Source: JADJYF01 sp965278995
Lineage (GTDB): Bacteria > Pseudomonadota > Gammaproteobacteria > Ga0077536
Assembly (NCBI GenBank): GCA_965278995.1
Contig: OZ257136.1
Location: 5,580,001-5,644,000 of the forward strand
Direction: 5' to 3'
DNA: 64,000 nucleotides
Shown: positions 53,803-62,934 of the stretch, piece by piece
How positions within the stretch are numbered: position 1 is the first letter of the stretch
Layout of the letters: each line of letters opens with the position of its first letter
Program-made: the position numbers and the translations under genes
The notes under the pieces: generated by a model
What the model saw: only the letters and a program-made list of their open reading frames with translations
The model's database searches: none
Told to the model about the DNA's origin: nothing

Positions 53803-54252
53803 TCAGATGCCGTCCCAGGTTTCCTCGACATGCAGGCGGGTGAGTTTGATCGACTTGATCTTCCACTGCTCGCCTTCCTTCACATACTCCTCCCAGTAGT
53901 GTCCCCACCCTCTGAAAGTGCCTTTCGGCGAGCGGATGAAGTCGAGCATCGACCAGATACCGCGCGCCGTGGTCGCGCTGGTCAGCTCGATTTCGGGCAT
54001 GTAGCCTTGATGGATCGAACTGGCCTCGACGAACAGGCCGCTGACGGCGGCAACCAGATTGGCCCGCCCGCTGCAGGCGACCTGAGTCGGGTCGTCGCGT
54101 TTGCCGAGCCGCGGCGGGCCGTCGTACACGGCGGTTACGTCGGCAGTGAAGCAGTGCTGCCATTGATCCCATTCGCGCATGTCCATATGACGAAAATAAC
54201 GTGCCTTGAGCTGCTTGATCTGCTCGATGTCTTCCAGGCTGTTGACTGACAT
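53803..54252 (-). CDS. SnoaL/NTF2-like protein
   Basis: A 149-residue cone-fold protein: SLEDIEQIKQLKARYFRHMD, MREWDQWQHCFTADVTAVYD, and the paired C-terminal strands HYWEEYVKEGEQWKIKSIKL. Many related proteins are dehydratases or isomerases acting in catabolism; the FTADV region has the Asp often used. It precedes the four-helix protein in one operon. Substrate unknown. Confidence 0.88.
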   Translation of the reverse strand: MSVNSLEDIEQIKQLKARYFRHMDMREWDQWQHCFTADVTAVYDGPPRLGKRDDPTQVACSGRANLVAAVSGLFVEASSIHQGYMPEIELTSATTARGIWSMLDFIRSPKGTFRGWGHYWEEYVKEGEQWKIKSIKLTRLHVEETWDGI

Positions 54253-54330
54253 GTCTCACTCCCCTCGTTTGAACTTGAGTTATCAACTGTTCGACGGCAC
54301 CGCCAACGGATCACCGTCATGTCGTAGACG

Positions 54331-54639
54331 TCACGAGCCGATTATAGGGCTATCCGAACGTTGTGCTTCGAGAATGGCACCAAGCACAGGTCTGCCAGCC
54401 GGCATTATCAATACGGCATTGACTGTGCCCGGATACAGGCGCTGTTGCTGCTCGAGCTGCGCGAAAGCGGCCGCATCCGTCCGCGAGTCGCAACAAACGA
54501 ACTCGACGCCTTCCGTCCAGTGCGCAAGCTGGTCCTTGAATGCCCGGAAAGCACTGCCTTTGACCAGGTCGTACTGCTGATCGAGTTCCTTGAACGTGGC
54601 ATTCGGCAAGTCGTCCTGAGAAGCTGACGGAAGGTTCAT
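54331..54639 (-). CDS. Hypothetical 102-residue protein
   Basis: The protein has regular hydrophobic/charged alternation (ATFKELDQQYDLVKGSAFRA, then a Glu/Gln helix, and NAVLIMPAGRPVLGAIL at the end) and GC-rich third codon positions, so it is probably coding. There is no good Shine-Dalgarno. The opposite-strand ORF covering most of the same bases is less convincing. It lies between the NTF2-like gene and the sensor kinase. I do not recognise it. Confidence 0.55.
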   Translation of the reverse strand: MNLPSASQDDLPNATFKELDQQYDLVKGSAFRAFKDQLAHWTEGVEFVCCDSRTDAAAFAQLEQQQRLYPGTVNAVLIMPAGRPVLGAILEAQRSDSPIIGS

Positions 54640-54839
54640 GATGCAGGCATAGGAGCGGTGCTGGTGCGCCGAATGGCGTGCACAGCCATCGTAGCGGGCC
54701 GCAGAGGCGGGCGCCAGAGCTGAGACCTAGAGTTCACTTGTGCACTCGTGCGAGACTGTCGTGAGTTGTCCGCAACGTCGCGGGCGTGAGGAGGTCTGGC
54801 AGGGGTTTCGACCGACTGCGAGATGGAGGCATCTCAAAC

Positions 54840-57047
54840 TTGAATGCACGTGATGAACCCGCCGCCGGTGATGGCGCGACCGAGCACCTGATCCATCGCG
54901 TCGTGGCGGGCTACGCCCTATTCGCCATGGTCTGGGTAGTCGTCTTTGGTTTCAACTGGCCCGCGATGCTGAAAGATCTGATTTTCGTCGTCGTTACGGC
55001 GCTGATGTTATATGGTGTCGTGCGTGCGGTAGCGCGGCGCGAGCGGAATGTGTTTGCCGAGTATCGTGCACTCAGTGACAAGCTCGGCGACCCGGTGTGG
55101 CGCAAGGATAGCGAATTTCGTTATATCGACTGCAATGCGCAATTCGCGGCCGCGCTTGGATTGACACGCGAAGCGATCCTGGGGCGTACCGAAGCAGATC
55201 TGTTTCCAATGACTCTAGCTGAGCGCTGGCGTGCCGAAGACATGCTTGTCGTGCGCACCTTGCAGGCTTTCGAGAAGGAAGAAATCTGGCCAGGCCGGCA
55301 AGGTGTCGGCTGGATGCATGTCAAGAAGACACCGGTACTCGATGCCAGCGGCACTTGCATTGGGACCATCGGAATAGCACGGGACATCAACGCGCGACGA
55401 ACAGCAGAACTGGCGCTGAAGGAAAGCGAACAGCTGTTTCGGACACTGTTCGAGGTCGGTGAAGACGCCATTCTGATTGGGGCGCTTTACTCGGATGGTT
55501 GCCCCGGACGTTTCGAAGAGGCCAATGCTGCGGCGTTGCGCATGTTCGGCTATCCACGTGAACGACTGTTCGCGATGGATCTCGTCGCGCTGCTCAGCGA
55601 CGCTGATCGCGGGGCGTTCGCCGCACTGGTGGACAGCCTGCATAGCACCGGGCACGCCAGCGCAACGGTTGCCTGTATCGACGCTGCCGGGCGTCGCATT
55701 CCAACTGAAATGACAGTCACGCGATTTCAGCGTGGTGGTGGTATCGACGACCAGGCCGTGATGATGGTGATCCGCGATATCACCGCGCGTGAGCAGGCCG
55801 AGGCGGAAAAGTCGCGGTTGTTCGAGCAGGTTGCGCAGATGCAGAAGCTCGAGGCGATCGGTCAGCTCTCGGGGGGTATCGCCCACGATTTCAACAATAT
55901 TCTCGCTACGGTACTCGGTTATACCGGCCTTGCCCTCGACCGCGTTAATCTGCCGGCTGATAGCAAGCTGCGCGAATATCTGCTGGCGGTGCACAGTGCC
56001 GGTACGCGCGGTCGAGATCTGATTGCGAAGATGCTCGCTTTCAGTCGCAGTCGCAGTCCGGAACAGATTGCAGCGCTCGTTCCGGTACGTCCGCGCCAGC
56101 CAATGGTGGATGTCATCGGCCTACTGCGCTCGACGATTCCTGCGACGATAGAATTCGAGACCACGCTGGCCGACGACGTTGCCGCCATCAGTGTCGATGT
56201 GGTCGAAATCGACCAAATGGTGATGAATCTGGCCATCAATGCGCGTGACGCCATCACAGGTAACGGCCACATCACGGTAAATCTCGCGGCTACTGCCCGC
56301 TATCACGATATCTGTGCTTCGTGCCTGACCGACTACTTCGGCGAATATGTCGAGATATCCGTCGGCGATACGGGAGAGGGTATCGACGCTGAACGCCTGC
56401 CGCAGATCTTTCAACCGTTCTACACGACCAAGGAAGTCGGCAAAGGCACCGGCCTCGGCCTGGCGCTGGTCCACGGGATCGTGCACCGGGCAGGTGGTCA
56501 TATTCAGGTCGAGACCGCGATGGGGCAGGGAACGCTCGTTCGTCTGCGTTTCCCGCCCGCACGAACGCCGCGTTCGCCCGCGGCGACGCCCGCTGCGCTA
56601 CCGCCGCCGGTCATCAATCGCCAAGACCGCCATATCATGATCGTCGACGACGAACAGACGCTGCTCGCGTTCTGGCACGAATTGCTCGAAGGGGCCGGTT
56701 ATCGTGTGACCAGTTTCGTCGACAGTCGTGCCGCACTCACAGCGCTGCGCACTGACCCACAGGCTTACGATGCCGTGATCAGCGATTTGACCATGCCACA
56801 TATCAATGGCGATTTAATGGCGCGCGAAATACTGAGTATTCGAGCGGAACTACCGGTCTATCTATGTTCGGGTTATGTCGACAGGCTCAACCCGGACACG
56901 GTTCGGTCGCTCGGTATCCGCGGCTATTTTCAAAAACCGATTGCGCTCGTCGAAGTACTCGATGCGCTGGCTACGACATTCGCAACAGGGAGTCCGCGGA
57001 TCCTGGACCCCTCCATCGCGTCGCTCACGATGGATGCGCAGCAATGA
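54840..57047 (+). CDS. Hybrid sensor histidine kinase (two PAS, HisKA, HATPase, REC)
   Basis: About 735 residues. The start is uncertain: TTG 54840 has GGAGG ten bases upstream, and an in-frame GTG at 54786 has none. Two membrane helices (about 20-65) lead to two PAS modules (about 80-195 and 215-330), the phosphoacceptor helix EAIGQLSGGIAHDFNNILA (His in GIAHDF), the ATP-binding domain with VMNLAINARDAIT and GTGLGLALVHGIV, and a C-terminal receiver domain with IVDDEQ and the acceptor Asp in AVISDLTMPH. It senses an unknown cue. No separate response regulator is adjacent. The 3' end overlaps the convergent LLM gene by 23 bp. Confidence 0.9.
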   Translation: MNARDEPAAGDGATEHLIHRVVAGYALFAMVWVVVFGFNWPAMLKDLIFVVVTALMLYGVVRAVARRERNVFAEYRALSDKLGDPVWRKDSEFRYIDCNAQFAAALGLTREAILGRTEADLFPMTLAERWRAEDMLVVRTLQAFEKEEIWPGRQGVGWMHVKKTPVLDASGTCIGTIGIARDINARRTAELALKESEQLFRTLFEVGEDAILIGALYSDGCPGRFEEANAAALRMFGYPRERLFAMDLVALLSDADRGAFAALVDSLHSTGHASATVACIDAAGRRIPTEMTVTRFQRGGGIDDQAVMMVIRDITAREQAEAEKSRLFEQVAQMQKLEAIGQLSGGIAHDFNNILATVLGYTGLALDRVNLPADSKLREYLLAVHSAGTRGRDLIAKMLAFSRSRSPEQIAALVPVRPRQPMVDVIGLLRSTIPATIEFETTLADDVAAISVDVVEIDQMVMNLAINARDAITGNGHITVNLAATARYHDICASCLTDYFGEYVEISVGDTGEGIDAERLPQIFQPFYTTKEVGKGTGLGLALVHGIVHRAGGHIQVETAMGQGTLVRLRFPPARTPRSPAATPAALPPPVINRQDRHIMIVDDEQTLLAFWHELLEGAGYRVTSFVDSRAALTALRTDPQAYDAVISDLTMPHINGDLMAREILSIRAELPVYLCSGYVDRLNPDTVRSLGIRGYFQKPIALVEVLDALATTFATGSPRILDPSIASLTMDAQQ

Positions 57048-58044
57048 GCGCGAGCAGCGGCGTATAGGCTGCGAGTACGCCGCCGCCATCGGGCGGCATC
57101 GCATTTAACAGCAGCAGTTCATCGAGCAGACCGTCATATTCGGCGAGGCGCGCGTGGCATTCTGCAGGCGTTCCGGCGATTACCAGACGGTCGATGAGTT
57201 CGTCTGGAATGCAGTCGATGGCAGCATCCAGCGCGCCGGCATCCGCGCCGTCCTGCAGCTGCCCGACGACGTCGGCAAAACCCTGTTCACGCATGGTGTA
57301 AGCGTAATAAGGATGCGGCAATGGCGCGAACAGGTGTGCGACAGCGGCGCGCGCTGCGCGCCGCGCCCGTTCACGGTCGTCGTCGACTGCGATGAATCCA
57401 ACTGCATTGAAGCGAATGGTCGACGGATCACGCCCATGTGCCATGGCTGCGCCGTGGACGAACGGACGTACGACCTCACGAAGATAGTCGACTGAAAGGG
57501 TTGCGCCCAGAGCGATGCCGTCGGCGACTCGTGCGGCAACTTTCAGCATGTCAGGAAACACGGCTGCCAGGTAGACCGGAAACGGCGTTGCCCCTGGATC
57601 GACCGCCGGTGACCAGTGCATCCGGTGCACGCGGCCGTCGAATTCCACGCGATCACCGAGGCGGGTCCGGGCCATCTGCTGCAGCAATGCCACATACTCG
57701 GCCATCTTGGTCAACACGCGTGCGTGCGCGACGCCTTGCCACTCTTCGTTGATGATCCGATTGCCGCCGCCGACGCCAAGGATCAGGCGACCGTTGCTGA
57801 ATTCATTGAGATCGATGGCTGATAGTCCGGCCAGAAGAGGACTGCGGCCGTAAGCGTTCAAGACATACGTACCGAGACGCAGGCGCTGGGTTGCCGCGGC
57901 GATTGCCGTCAAAGGGACGAATCCGCTTCTCCAGGCTTCGGTGACGTAAAGCGATGCCGCTCCGGCGCGCTCGGCGGCGCAGGCGACGTCAACCAGCTCG
58001 GACATCGCGATGCCGCCGCCTGTAAAAACAAGGGCGAGGTCCAT
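57025..58044 (-). CDS. LLM-class flavin-dependent oxidoreductase (third, distinct)
   Basis: A 339-residue TIM-barrel LLM enzyme closer to the F420/FMN-dependent methylenetetrahydromethanopterin-reductase-like branch than to the two others. It has LALVFTGGGIAMSELVDVAC, LYVTEAWRSGFVPLTAIAAA, LRLGTYVLNAYGRSPL, and RLILGVGGGNRIINEEWQG. The ATG at 58044 is used. It is downstream of the GDPD gene on the same strand across 109 bp, and convergent with the sensor kinase. Substrate unknown. Confidence 0.87.
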   Translation of the reverse strand: MDLALVFTGGGIAMSELVDVACAAERAGAASLYVTEAWRSGFVPLTAIAAATQRLRLGTYVLNAYGRSPLLAGLSAIDLNEFSNGRLILGVGGGNRIINEEWQGVAHARVLTKMAEYVALLQQMARTRLGDRVEFDGRVHRMHWSPAVDPGATPFPVYLAAVFPDMLKVAARVADGIALGATLSVDYLREVVRPFVHGAAMAHGRDPSTIRFNAVGFIAVDDDRERARRAARAAVAHLFAPLPHPYYAYTMREQGFADVVGQLQDGADAGALDAAIDCIPDELIDRLVIAGTPAECHARLAEYDGLLDELLLLNAMPPDGGGVLAAYTPLLALIAAHPS

Positions 58045-58153
58045 GGGTACTCCTTGACCACCGGCCGGGAGGCCGTGGCGCTATGAGATACCGGCTTGGT
58101 CGGCAGGGCAAGCCTGTCGGACAACGCGCTCCTACGCCGTCTTTCAACAAACC

Positions 58154-59368
58154 TTACCGTCGACGCCGGCCCAGCAGACCAGCCAACGCCGGTGCAAACA
58201 ACCATAACGCCCCTGGTACCGGCACGGCGGCTTGCGCTCGCGCAGCAACGCCAGTATCCGGGAAATCAGTGAACAGGCCATCGACGCCTAGACCGAAGTA
58301 GTAGGCCATCTCTTCCCGCGGATTGCTGAAGCCGTACTGACTGGCATCGTTGCGAAAGGTCCAGGTATGCACCAATAGACCAAGGTCATGAGCCATCTCA
58401 ATGACGCCGGTACTGCCGTCGACGCGGCGATCATTGATGGTCAGGGTTACGTCGCCGGTCCGCTCCACGCCATCGTCTACCGTCGTAACCAGGTAGGGTT
58501 TCCATGGACCGATGCCGTCGGCGTACCCGGCAACGAATTGCAGACCGGCCACTGTCAGAAGATCAGCGAAGCTGCGTGGATCGCCGGCTACGGTAAAATC
58601 ATAGGGTCGGTCGTAAGGTGCCGTCAGATCGAGCGCTCCATCGGCGTTGACATCGTTGGCATCGATGAGTTGAACGAGCTTGATATCGGTCTGGCCGTTC
58701 AGATACTGCAGATTCGCGACTTCAAAAGATTGGATGAAGACCGGAGCGTTGACGTCGTTACCATAGGCAGCGTGCAGCTTGCTGACCAACGCATTTTCGA
58801 ACGTGTTAGCGCCGAACACGTCGGCATGAAAGGTCGAGTGTTTCACTTCCGGGTAGATGCCGATTGTGCGACCGGTGATCGTGCTCTTGGTCTGAGCCAG
58901 CGCGATCACTTCGTCCAGGGTCGGGATCTCGAACTGCCCGTTGTACTGCTGGTCGCGGTCGGCGCGTGACTGAACGGCGCGCAGAGTCTTGATCTCGGCC
59001 AGCGTGAAATCGCTTGCGAACCAGTCCGTGGTCGATACTCCGTCAACCAGTCGGGTGGTCTGTCGGCTGGCAAACTCCGGGTGCGATCCGACATCGGTTG
59101 TCCCACCGAGCATCGGTTCATGTCGCGCGATCAGAACGCCGTCCGACGTCATGACCAGATCCGGTTCGACGAAATCGGCACCCTGCTCGATGGCGAGCTG
59201 GTAGGAGGCAAGCGTATGTTCAGGGCGATAGCCCGATGCACCACGGTGCCCGATGACGATGGGTGTCTGTCCGTTGAGTGTGGTGGCGAACGTATCGGCG
59301 CTGATGCCGAAGCCGGCAACGGCGGCACCTAGCAGCGTCGCGCGCATGAAGACGGTCGATCGAGACAT
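58154..59368 (-). CDS. Exported glycerophosphodiester phosphodiesterase with sorting tail
   Basis: A 404-residue GDPD-type TIM barrel. Residues 1-28 form a signal peptide; the catalytic start is VIGHRGASGYRPEHTLASYQ (HR...E) with VEPDLVMTSDGVLIARHEPM (E-D...H) following. It hydrolyses glycerophosphodiesters outside the cytoplasm. The end, VPVPGALWLFAPALAGLL then GRRRR, has the Pro-motif/TM/Arg layout of an exosortase sorting signal in the VPxP form. The ATG 59368 has GGAGAGGA upstream. An exosortase operon ends 198 bp upstream on the same strand. Confidence 0.9.
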   Translation of the reverse strand: MSRSTVFMRATLLGAAVAGFGISADTFATTLNGQTPIVIGHRGASGYRPEHTLASYQLAIEQGADFVEPDLVMTSDGVLIARHEPMLGGTTDVGSHPEFASRQTTRLVDGVSTTDWFASDFTLAEIKTLRAVQSRADRDQQYNGQFEIPTLDEVIALAQTKSTITGRTIGIYPEVKHSTFHADVFGANTFENALVSKLHAAYGNDVNAPVFIQSFEVANLQYLNGQTDIKLVQLIDANDVNADGALDLTAPYDRPYDFTVAGDPRSFADLLTVAGLQFVAGYADGIGPWKPYLVTTVDDGVERTGDVTLTINDRRVDGSTGVIEMAHDLGLLVHTWTFRNDASQYGFSNPREEMAYYFGLGVDGLFTDFPDTGVAARAQAAVPVPGALWLFAPALAGLLGRRRR

Positions 59369-59566
59369 GAGTTCCTCTCCTGGCATGATGAGTGGCGACC
59401 GCCTCTGTGGGCGGATTTCTGTCGCGCCCACGCTACGACCTGCCTATGACCACACGGTGACTGAGCGCATTCGGGCGCGTTGCAGTTCGATGACGAAACG
59501 TCGTCGCAGGGGCAGTAACAGGACTTGAACGAGAGCGCTCTGCTACGGACAATCGCGCTTGAGCGA

Positions 59567-60193
59567 CTACGGATTCAGCGTTCTATGGGCGGGCGGGAGT
59601 GGAGGTCGCATTGACCAGTCGATAAACACTACGCAGAGCAGCGCGAGCAGCAGCGGTAGCAGCCAGCGACCCCCGCCTTCGGCGAACAACATCCAGCGCA
59701 GACTGAGCGGTTCGGGTAGTGCGATATGAGCCGCTGCTGCACGTTCCTGCAGCATCATGTCTATCTTGCCGGCGAGCAGTAACGGTGTCGTCAGTGCAAC
59801 GGCGAGCACCGCGGCAGGTATTGCGGATGCAAACAGCGCCATGCGCTGACGCCAGTGTTTCATCGGCCATGCGAACACGACTGCAAGCAACACGGCCGGC
59901 GGGACGAGAATATGCTCGAGATGACTACCCGACTCGGCCACACTGCCGGGTGTCACGCCAAGCGCCGACAATGTCGGTGTCGGTTCCAGGAACGAAGCGC
60001 GCAGCAGCAGCATCGACGGTTCGTGCTCATCCCAACGCAGCGTCGCACCATAGTCAGGCGAGGCATTCTCGCTGACCACGCTCAGCAGCGGCAGCAACCA
60101 GTCAATGGCCGTGCGGCCACCGACAAAGCCGGCTGCGCAGACCACAACCCAGCTCAGCAGCACGCGGGCAATGAGACTAGGCAGATTCGACAT
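59567..60193 (-). CDS. Exosortase-H-associated membrane protein
   Basis: A 208-residue inner-membrane protein: hydrophobic segments near 8-28, 95-112, 120-140 and 182-202, with a large periplasmic loop (about 38-92) between the first two (NASPDYGATLRWDEHEPSML). It overlaps the exosortase gene by 17 bp and so is its translational partner. The layout matches the membrane protein known to accompany XrtH, whose function is not established. AGGGAACGGA precedes ATG 60193. Confidence 0.82.
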   Translation of the reverse strand: MSNLPSLIARVLLSWVVVCAAGFVGGRTAIDWLLPLLSVVSENASPDYGATLRWDEHEPSMLLLRASFLEPTPTLSALGVTPGSVAESGSHLEHILVPPAVLLAVVFAWPMKHWRQRMALFASAIPAAVLAVALTTPLLLAGKIDMMLQERAAAAHIALPEPLSLRWMLFAEGGGRWLLPLLLALLCVVFIDWSMRPPLPPAHRTLNP

Positions 60194-60689
60194 TCCGTTC
60201 CCTGGCGGTGCCCGCCCAGACGACGAACAACAGACAGATGGCAGCAATCAGGAAAGTCGGAATGACATAGCTGTGCAGTGGTGTGAACCAGGCGGGGCGA
60301 TAGGCGACGGCGAAATACAGCCCGACTACCCGCGCTTCATTCAGAACGAAGATCAGGACAAACGCGGCCACTACGCCACGCGCTTTGTGAACAACGCTAG
60401 CCGGGAAGGCGAGCATGGCGGCCGCAGCCAGGAAAAACGCACCGGACCCGTCGCAGCCGCGCACGATTTCGAGCGCCACACGCGGCGAGAGGATGCGATA
60501 ACTCTCGACCCGCGCAGCTTCCTGCGGCGCGATCAGATGGATTGCGGCGACCGCAGGTTCGTTGATGCCCCAGCGATAGACATAGTCGGCAAGTACCGCA
60601 TCTGGCACCTGATGATAGAGCACATAAAAGACGACATAAATCATCGCGAACAGCACGATGAAGGAAATGCTGGGAGTATGCGAATTCAT
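60177..60689 (-). CDS. xrtH: Exosortase H
   Basis: A 170-residue membrane transpeptidase-like enzyme with the exosortase triad: Cys79 in EIVRGCDGSGAFFL, Arg120 in LNEARVVGLYF and His139 in PLHSYVIPT. It is short and without the extra domains of EpsH-type exosortases, as XrtH is. XrtH is described as acting on IPTLxxWG tails; the two sorting-tail proteins here have VPEP and VPVP instead. ATG 60689 is used; 21 further codons upstream are open but unlike family N-termini. Confidence 0.86.
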   Translation of the reverse strand: MNSHTPSISFIVLFAMIYVVFYVLYHQVPDAVLADYVYRWGINEPAVAAIHLIAPQEAARVESYRILSPRVALEIVRGCDGSGAFFLAAAAMLAFPASVVHKARGVVAAFVLIFVLNEARVVGLYFAVAYRPAWFTPLHSYVIPTFLIAAICLLFVVWAGTARERNVESA

Positions 60690-60838
60690 GACGGCGCGAC
60701 TACCGATGCAGGGTTGCGGCCGTGCTGCCGCCGGGAGTCGATCATAGGCCATGACCGGACGCGTAGCGAGCGTACCGGTATGTCGTTGTCAATCAGCAGG
60801 CTGCCGCGTCACCGACAGCCTGCCGCTCCATGCCCTTG

Positions 60839-61054
60839 TCAGCCTTCGCGATCGAGCGCCTCGCGCAAGGCTTTTTCATCTTTCAGCCGCGCGAGACTAT
60901 CCTCGAATTCGCGGGTTTCGGCACGCGTTTGAATGATGTGCCAGGCGACCCAGAACGCGCCAACCACGATGACCATGAGCATTTCCGTACCGACGAATGG
61001 GTACATCGGGCCGATGTCAGTCATGGTGCCAGACCAAGACGCGATTGTTGCCAT
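60839..61054 (-). CDS. 71-residue membrane protein next to amt
   Basis: A strong AGGAGGG stands seven bases before ATG 61054. One membrane helix (about 18-38, PFVGTEMLMVIVVGAFWVAW) is followed by a highly charged, helical tail (RAETREFEDSLARLKDEKAL) that could be a coiled coil. It lies 23 bp after amt in the same operon and may modulate that transporter; no homologue is recognised from memory. Confidence 0.8.
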   Translation of the reverse strand: MATIASWSGTMTDIGPMYPFVGTEMLMVIVVGAFWVAWHIIQTRAETREFEDSLARLKDEKALREALDREG

Positions 61055-61077
61055 ATCTTGACCCTCCTGTAGTGAGT

Positions 61078-62484
61078 TCAGGCACGCGCCGGCAGCAGAT
61101 CTGCTGCGGCAACGTGCACGGAGTGAGTGACGTCTTCGGCCTCGATTTCTCGCTGGATCTCGATCGAGACGTCGAGCCCGGCCAGTTCGAGCTGGCGTGG
61201 GATTCGCAACAAACTGAAACCATCGAGCACTTTCGCTGCTGCGTAGCCCGGTATCAGTCCGAGCACGGCAAACATGATGACTGCGCCGATGAAATTGCCC
61301 CACGGCGTGATCATGGCAAAACCCTCGGTTGGCGACGATGGATATCCCCACAGGACGAAACCGGCAACGACAACACCGAGGAACCCGGTATAACCATGCA
61401 CGGCGACAGCGCCAACTGCGCTATCGAGCTTGAAACGTCGCTCGACGTAGAAATGCAACTTGTAGGAAATAACCGGCACCACCGCGCCGATCAGGAACGC
61501 CTGCAGCGGATGGTAGAGGTCATTACCGGCCGATGCCGCGATGACTCCGGCAAGGCCGCCGGAATAGGTCCAGAACGCGTCACCTTTGGCGACGATATAG
61601 ATCGACATCATGCCGCCGCATAGAGCGGTCAGGAAGTTGAATGTGATCGCCGACAACGTCGTCGCACCGAGATAGATGTTCGTCGCCGAATAGAACACGC
61701 CGTCTCCGGCCTGAATATCCCACATTGGAATATTGCACGCGGCATAGAATCCCCAGAAGCCGGTGTAGATCAGGAACAGGCCGATGGTCACCAGCCACGG
61801 ATTGTGCGGATTGATATTGCGAGGCGTGCCGTCAGGCTTGAATTTACCCAGCCGCGGGCCGAGGACGAGCAGCACACCGAGCGTAAAGCCGCCAGCGATC
61901 GCGTGGACCACGCCTGACGCGTAGGCGTCGTGATAGCCGAGCTTGGCGACCATCCAGCCAGCCGGATGCCAGCCCCACGCGGCGTCGACTATCCACAGGA
62001 ATGAACCGATGAATACGGCGAGGATCCAGAATGCACCTGACCGTATGCGTTCGATGCAATCGCCGGACACAATCGAGGCGGTGGTCCAGGAGAACAGCAG
62101 AAATGCGGCGAAGAACACGCCGTTCAAGCGTGCCCACAACGCAGTATCTGCGGCCGTGACAGCGGCGCTGGCCGGCGCTCCGCCCATATGCGTGCCCATC
62201 AACTCGCTCCACGGTACGGCGAACGAGGCCGGGATCAGGCCGCCATTGATGCCAGGACCGTTAGGGAAAGCGGAATAAATCCACCAACCGAACAGATAGA
62301 ACGTGATGCCGACGGTCGGAATGACCATGGTGTTCTTCATCAGGGTGTGCAGGTGATTCTTGCGCCGCGAGGCCCCAACTTCATACATGCAGAAACCGAC
62401 ATGGATCAGGAACATGAACACCACTGTCACCCAGTAGTAAAACTCGGTGAACAGCACAGTCAGCGCAGTGACGTCGTTATCCAT
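61078..62484 (-). CDS. amt: Ammonium transporter (Amt family)
   Basis: A 468-residue inner-membrane channel with eleven or so helices. The twin His of the pore are present: YASGVVHAIAGGFTLG (first) and AVAVHGYTGFLGVVV (second). Length is about 40 residues above E. coli AmtB, and the N-terminus is a divergent form lacking a signal peptide. A strong GAGGAGG precedes the ATG. The C-terminal tail is cytoplasmic and Glu-rich. There is no glnK gene beside it, unlike the usual pair; instead it lies in an operon with dimethylformamidase-like genes. Confidence 0.93.
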   Translation of the reverse strand: MDNDVTALTVLFTEFYYWVTVVFMFLIHVGFCMYEVGASRRKNHLHTLMKNTMVIPTVGITFYLFGWWIYSAFPNGPGINGGLIPASFAVPWSELMGTHMGGAPASAAVTAADTALWARLNGVFFAAFLLFSWTTASIVSGDCIERIRSGAFWILAVFIGSFLWIVDAAWGWHPAGWMVAKLGYHDAYASGVVHAIAGGFTLGVLLVLGPRLGKFKPDGTPRNINPHNPWLVTIGLFLIYTGFWGFYAACNIPMWDIQAGDGVFYSATNIYLGATTLSAITFNFLTALCGGMMSIYIVAKGDAFWTYSGGLAGVIAASAGNDLYHPLQAFLIGAVVPVISYKLHFYVERRFKLDSAVGAVAVHGYTGFLGVVVAGFVLWGYPSSPTEGFAMITPWGNFIGAVIMFAVLGLIPGYAAAKVLDGFSLLRIPRQLELAGLDVSIEIQREIEAEDVTHSVHVAAADLLPARA

Positions 62485-62526
62485 CTTTCCTCCTCAGGTT
62501 TACCCACGGGCTTTTGCCCACGTTCG

Positions 62527-62934
62527 TCAAATACTGCGCATGGGCGCCGCTTCGCCGCGCTTGCGCCGCAGACGTTCAGCGGCGCGCTGCGCGCTCGCTG
62601 GCGTGGCGAACGTCAGCGTCTCGAACAGCACCAGAGGTCGCGCCCTGTCGGCACTCAACTGGCCCACGCACCAGCGCCGGTCGGGTTCAATGCAGACCGC
62701 GACGTAGGCGCCGGGTATCGGGCCGAAGCGCCGATTGTTGAGCGTGAACAGACATTCCGCGAGCTGATTGAGTTTGTCTCGGTCGAGGTTCCCGATCAGT
62801 TCCGACTCCAGTGCATTCGGCAAGCAATCGAGCGCCGGCATCATGTGTTTGCCGGGCGGTGTTGCCAGTGGTTCGCCGAGTGCCGGGCTCATTGGAATTG
62901 CGGCGGTGGCTTTACGTGCCTGCTTCTGACTCAC
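62527..62934 (-). CDS. Unrecognised 135-residue protein coupled to dimethylformamidase-like gene
   Basis: GTG 62934 overlaps the stop of the large-subunit-like gene (GTGA), so the two are translated in coupling. The product is soluble: LESELIGNLDRDKLNQLAEC, then GPIPGAYVAVCIEPDRRWCV and a basic end AAERLRRKRGE. It does not resemble the known small subunit of dimethylformamidase as I recall it. It could still fill the small-subunit role. The amt gene follows after 42 bp. Confidence 0.75.
   Translation of the reverse strand: MSQKQARKATAAIPMSPALGEPLATPPGKHMMPALDCLPNALESELIGNLDRDKLNQLAECLFTLNNRRFGPIPGAYVAVCIEPDRRWCVGQLSADRARPLVLFETLTFATPASAQRAAERLRRKRGEAAPMRSI

Noticed and set aside
54361..54627. 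88-residue plus-strand ORF
   Set aside because: It overlaps the minus-strand 102-residue ORF, whose third-position GC and amino acid pattern are more gene-like.
62527..62934. Calling the 135-residue protein the dimethylformamidase small subunit
   Set aside because: Size and place fit, but the sequence does not resemble the known small subunit as I recall it, so only a possible partner role is stated.
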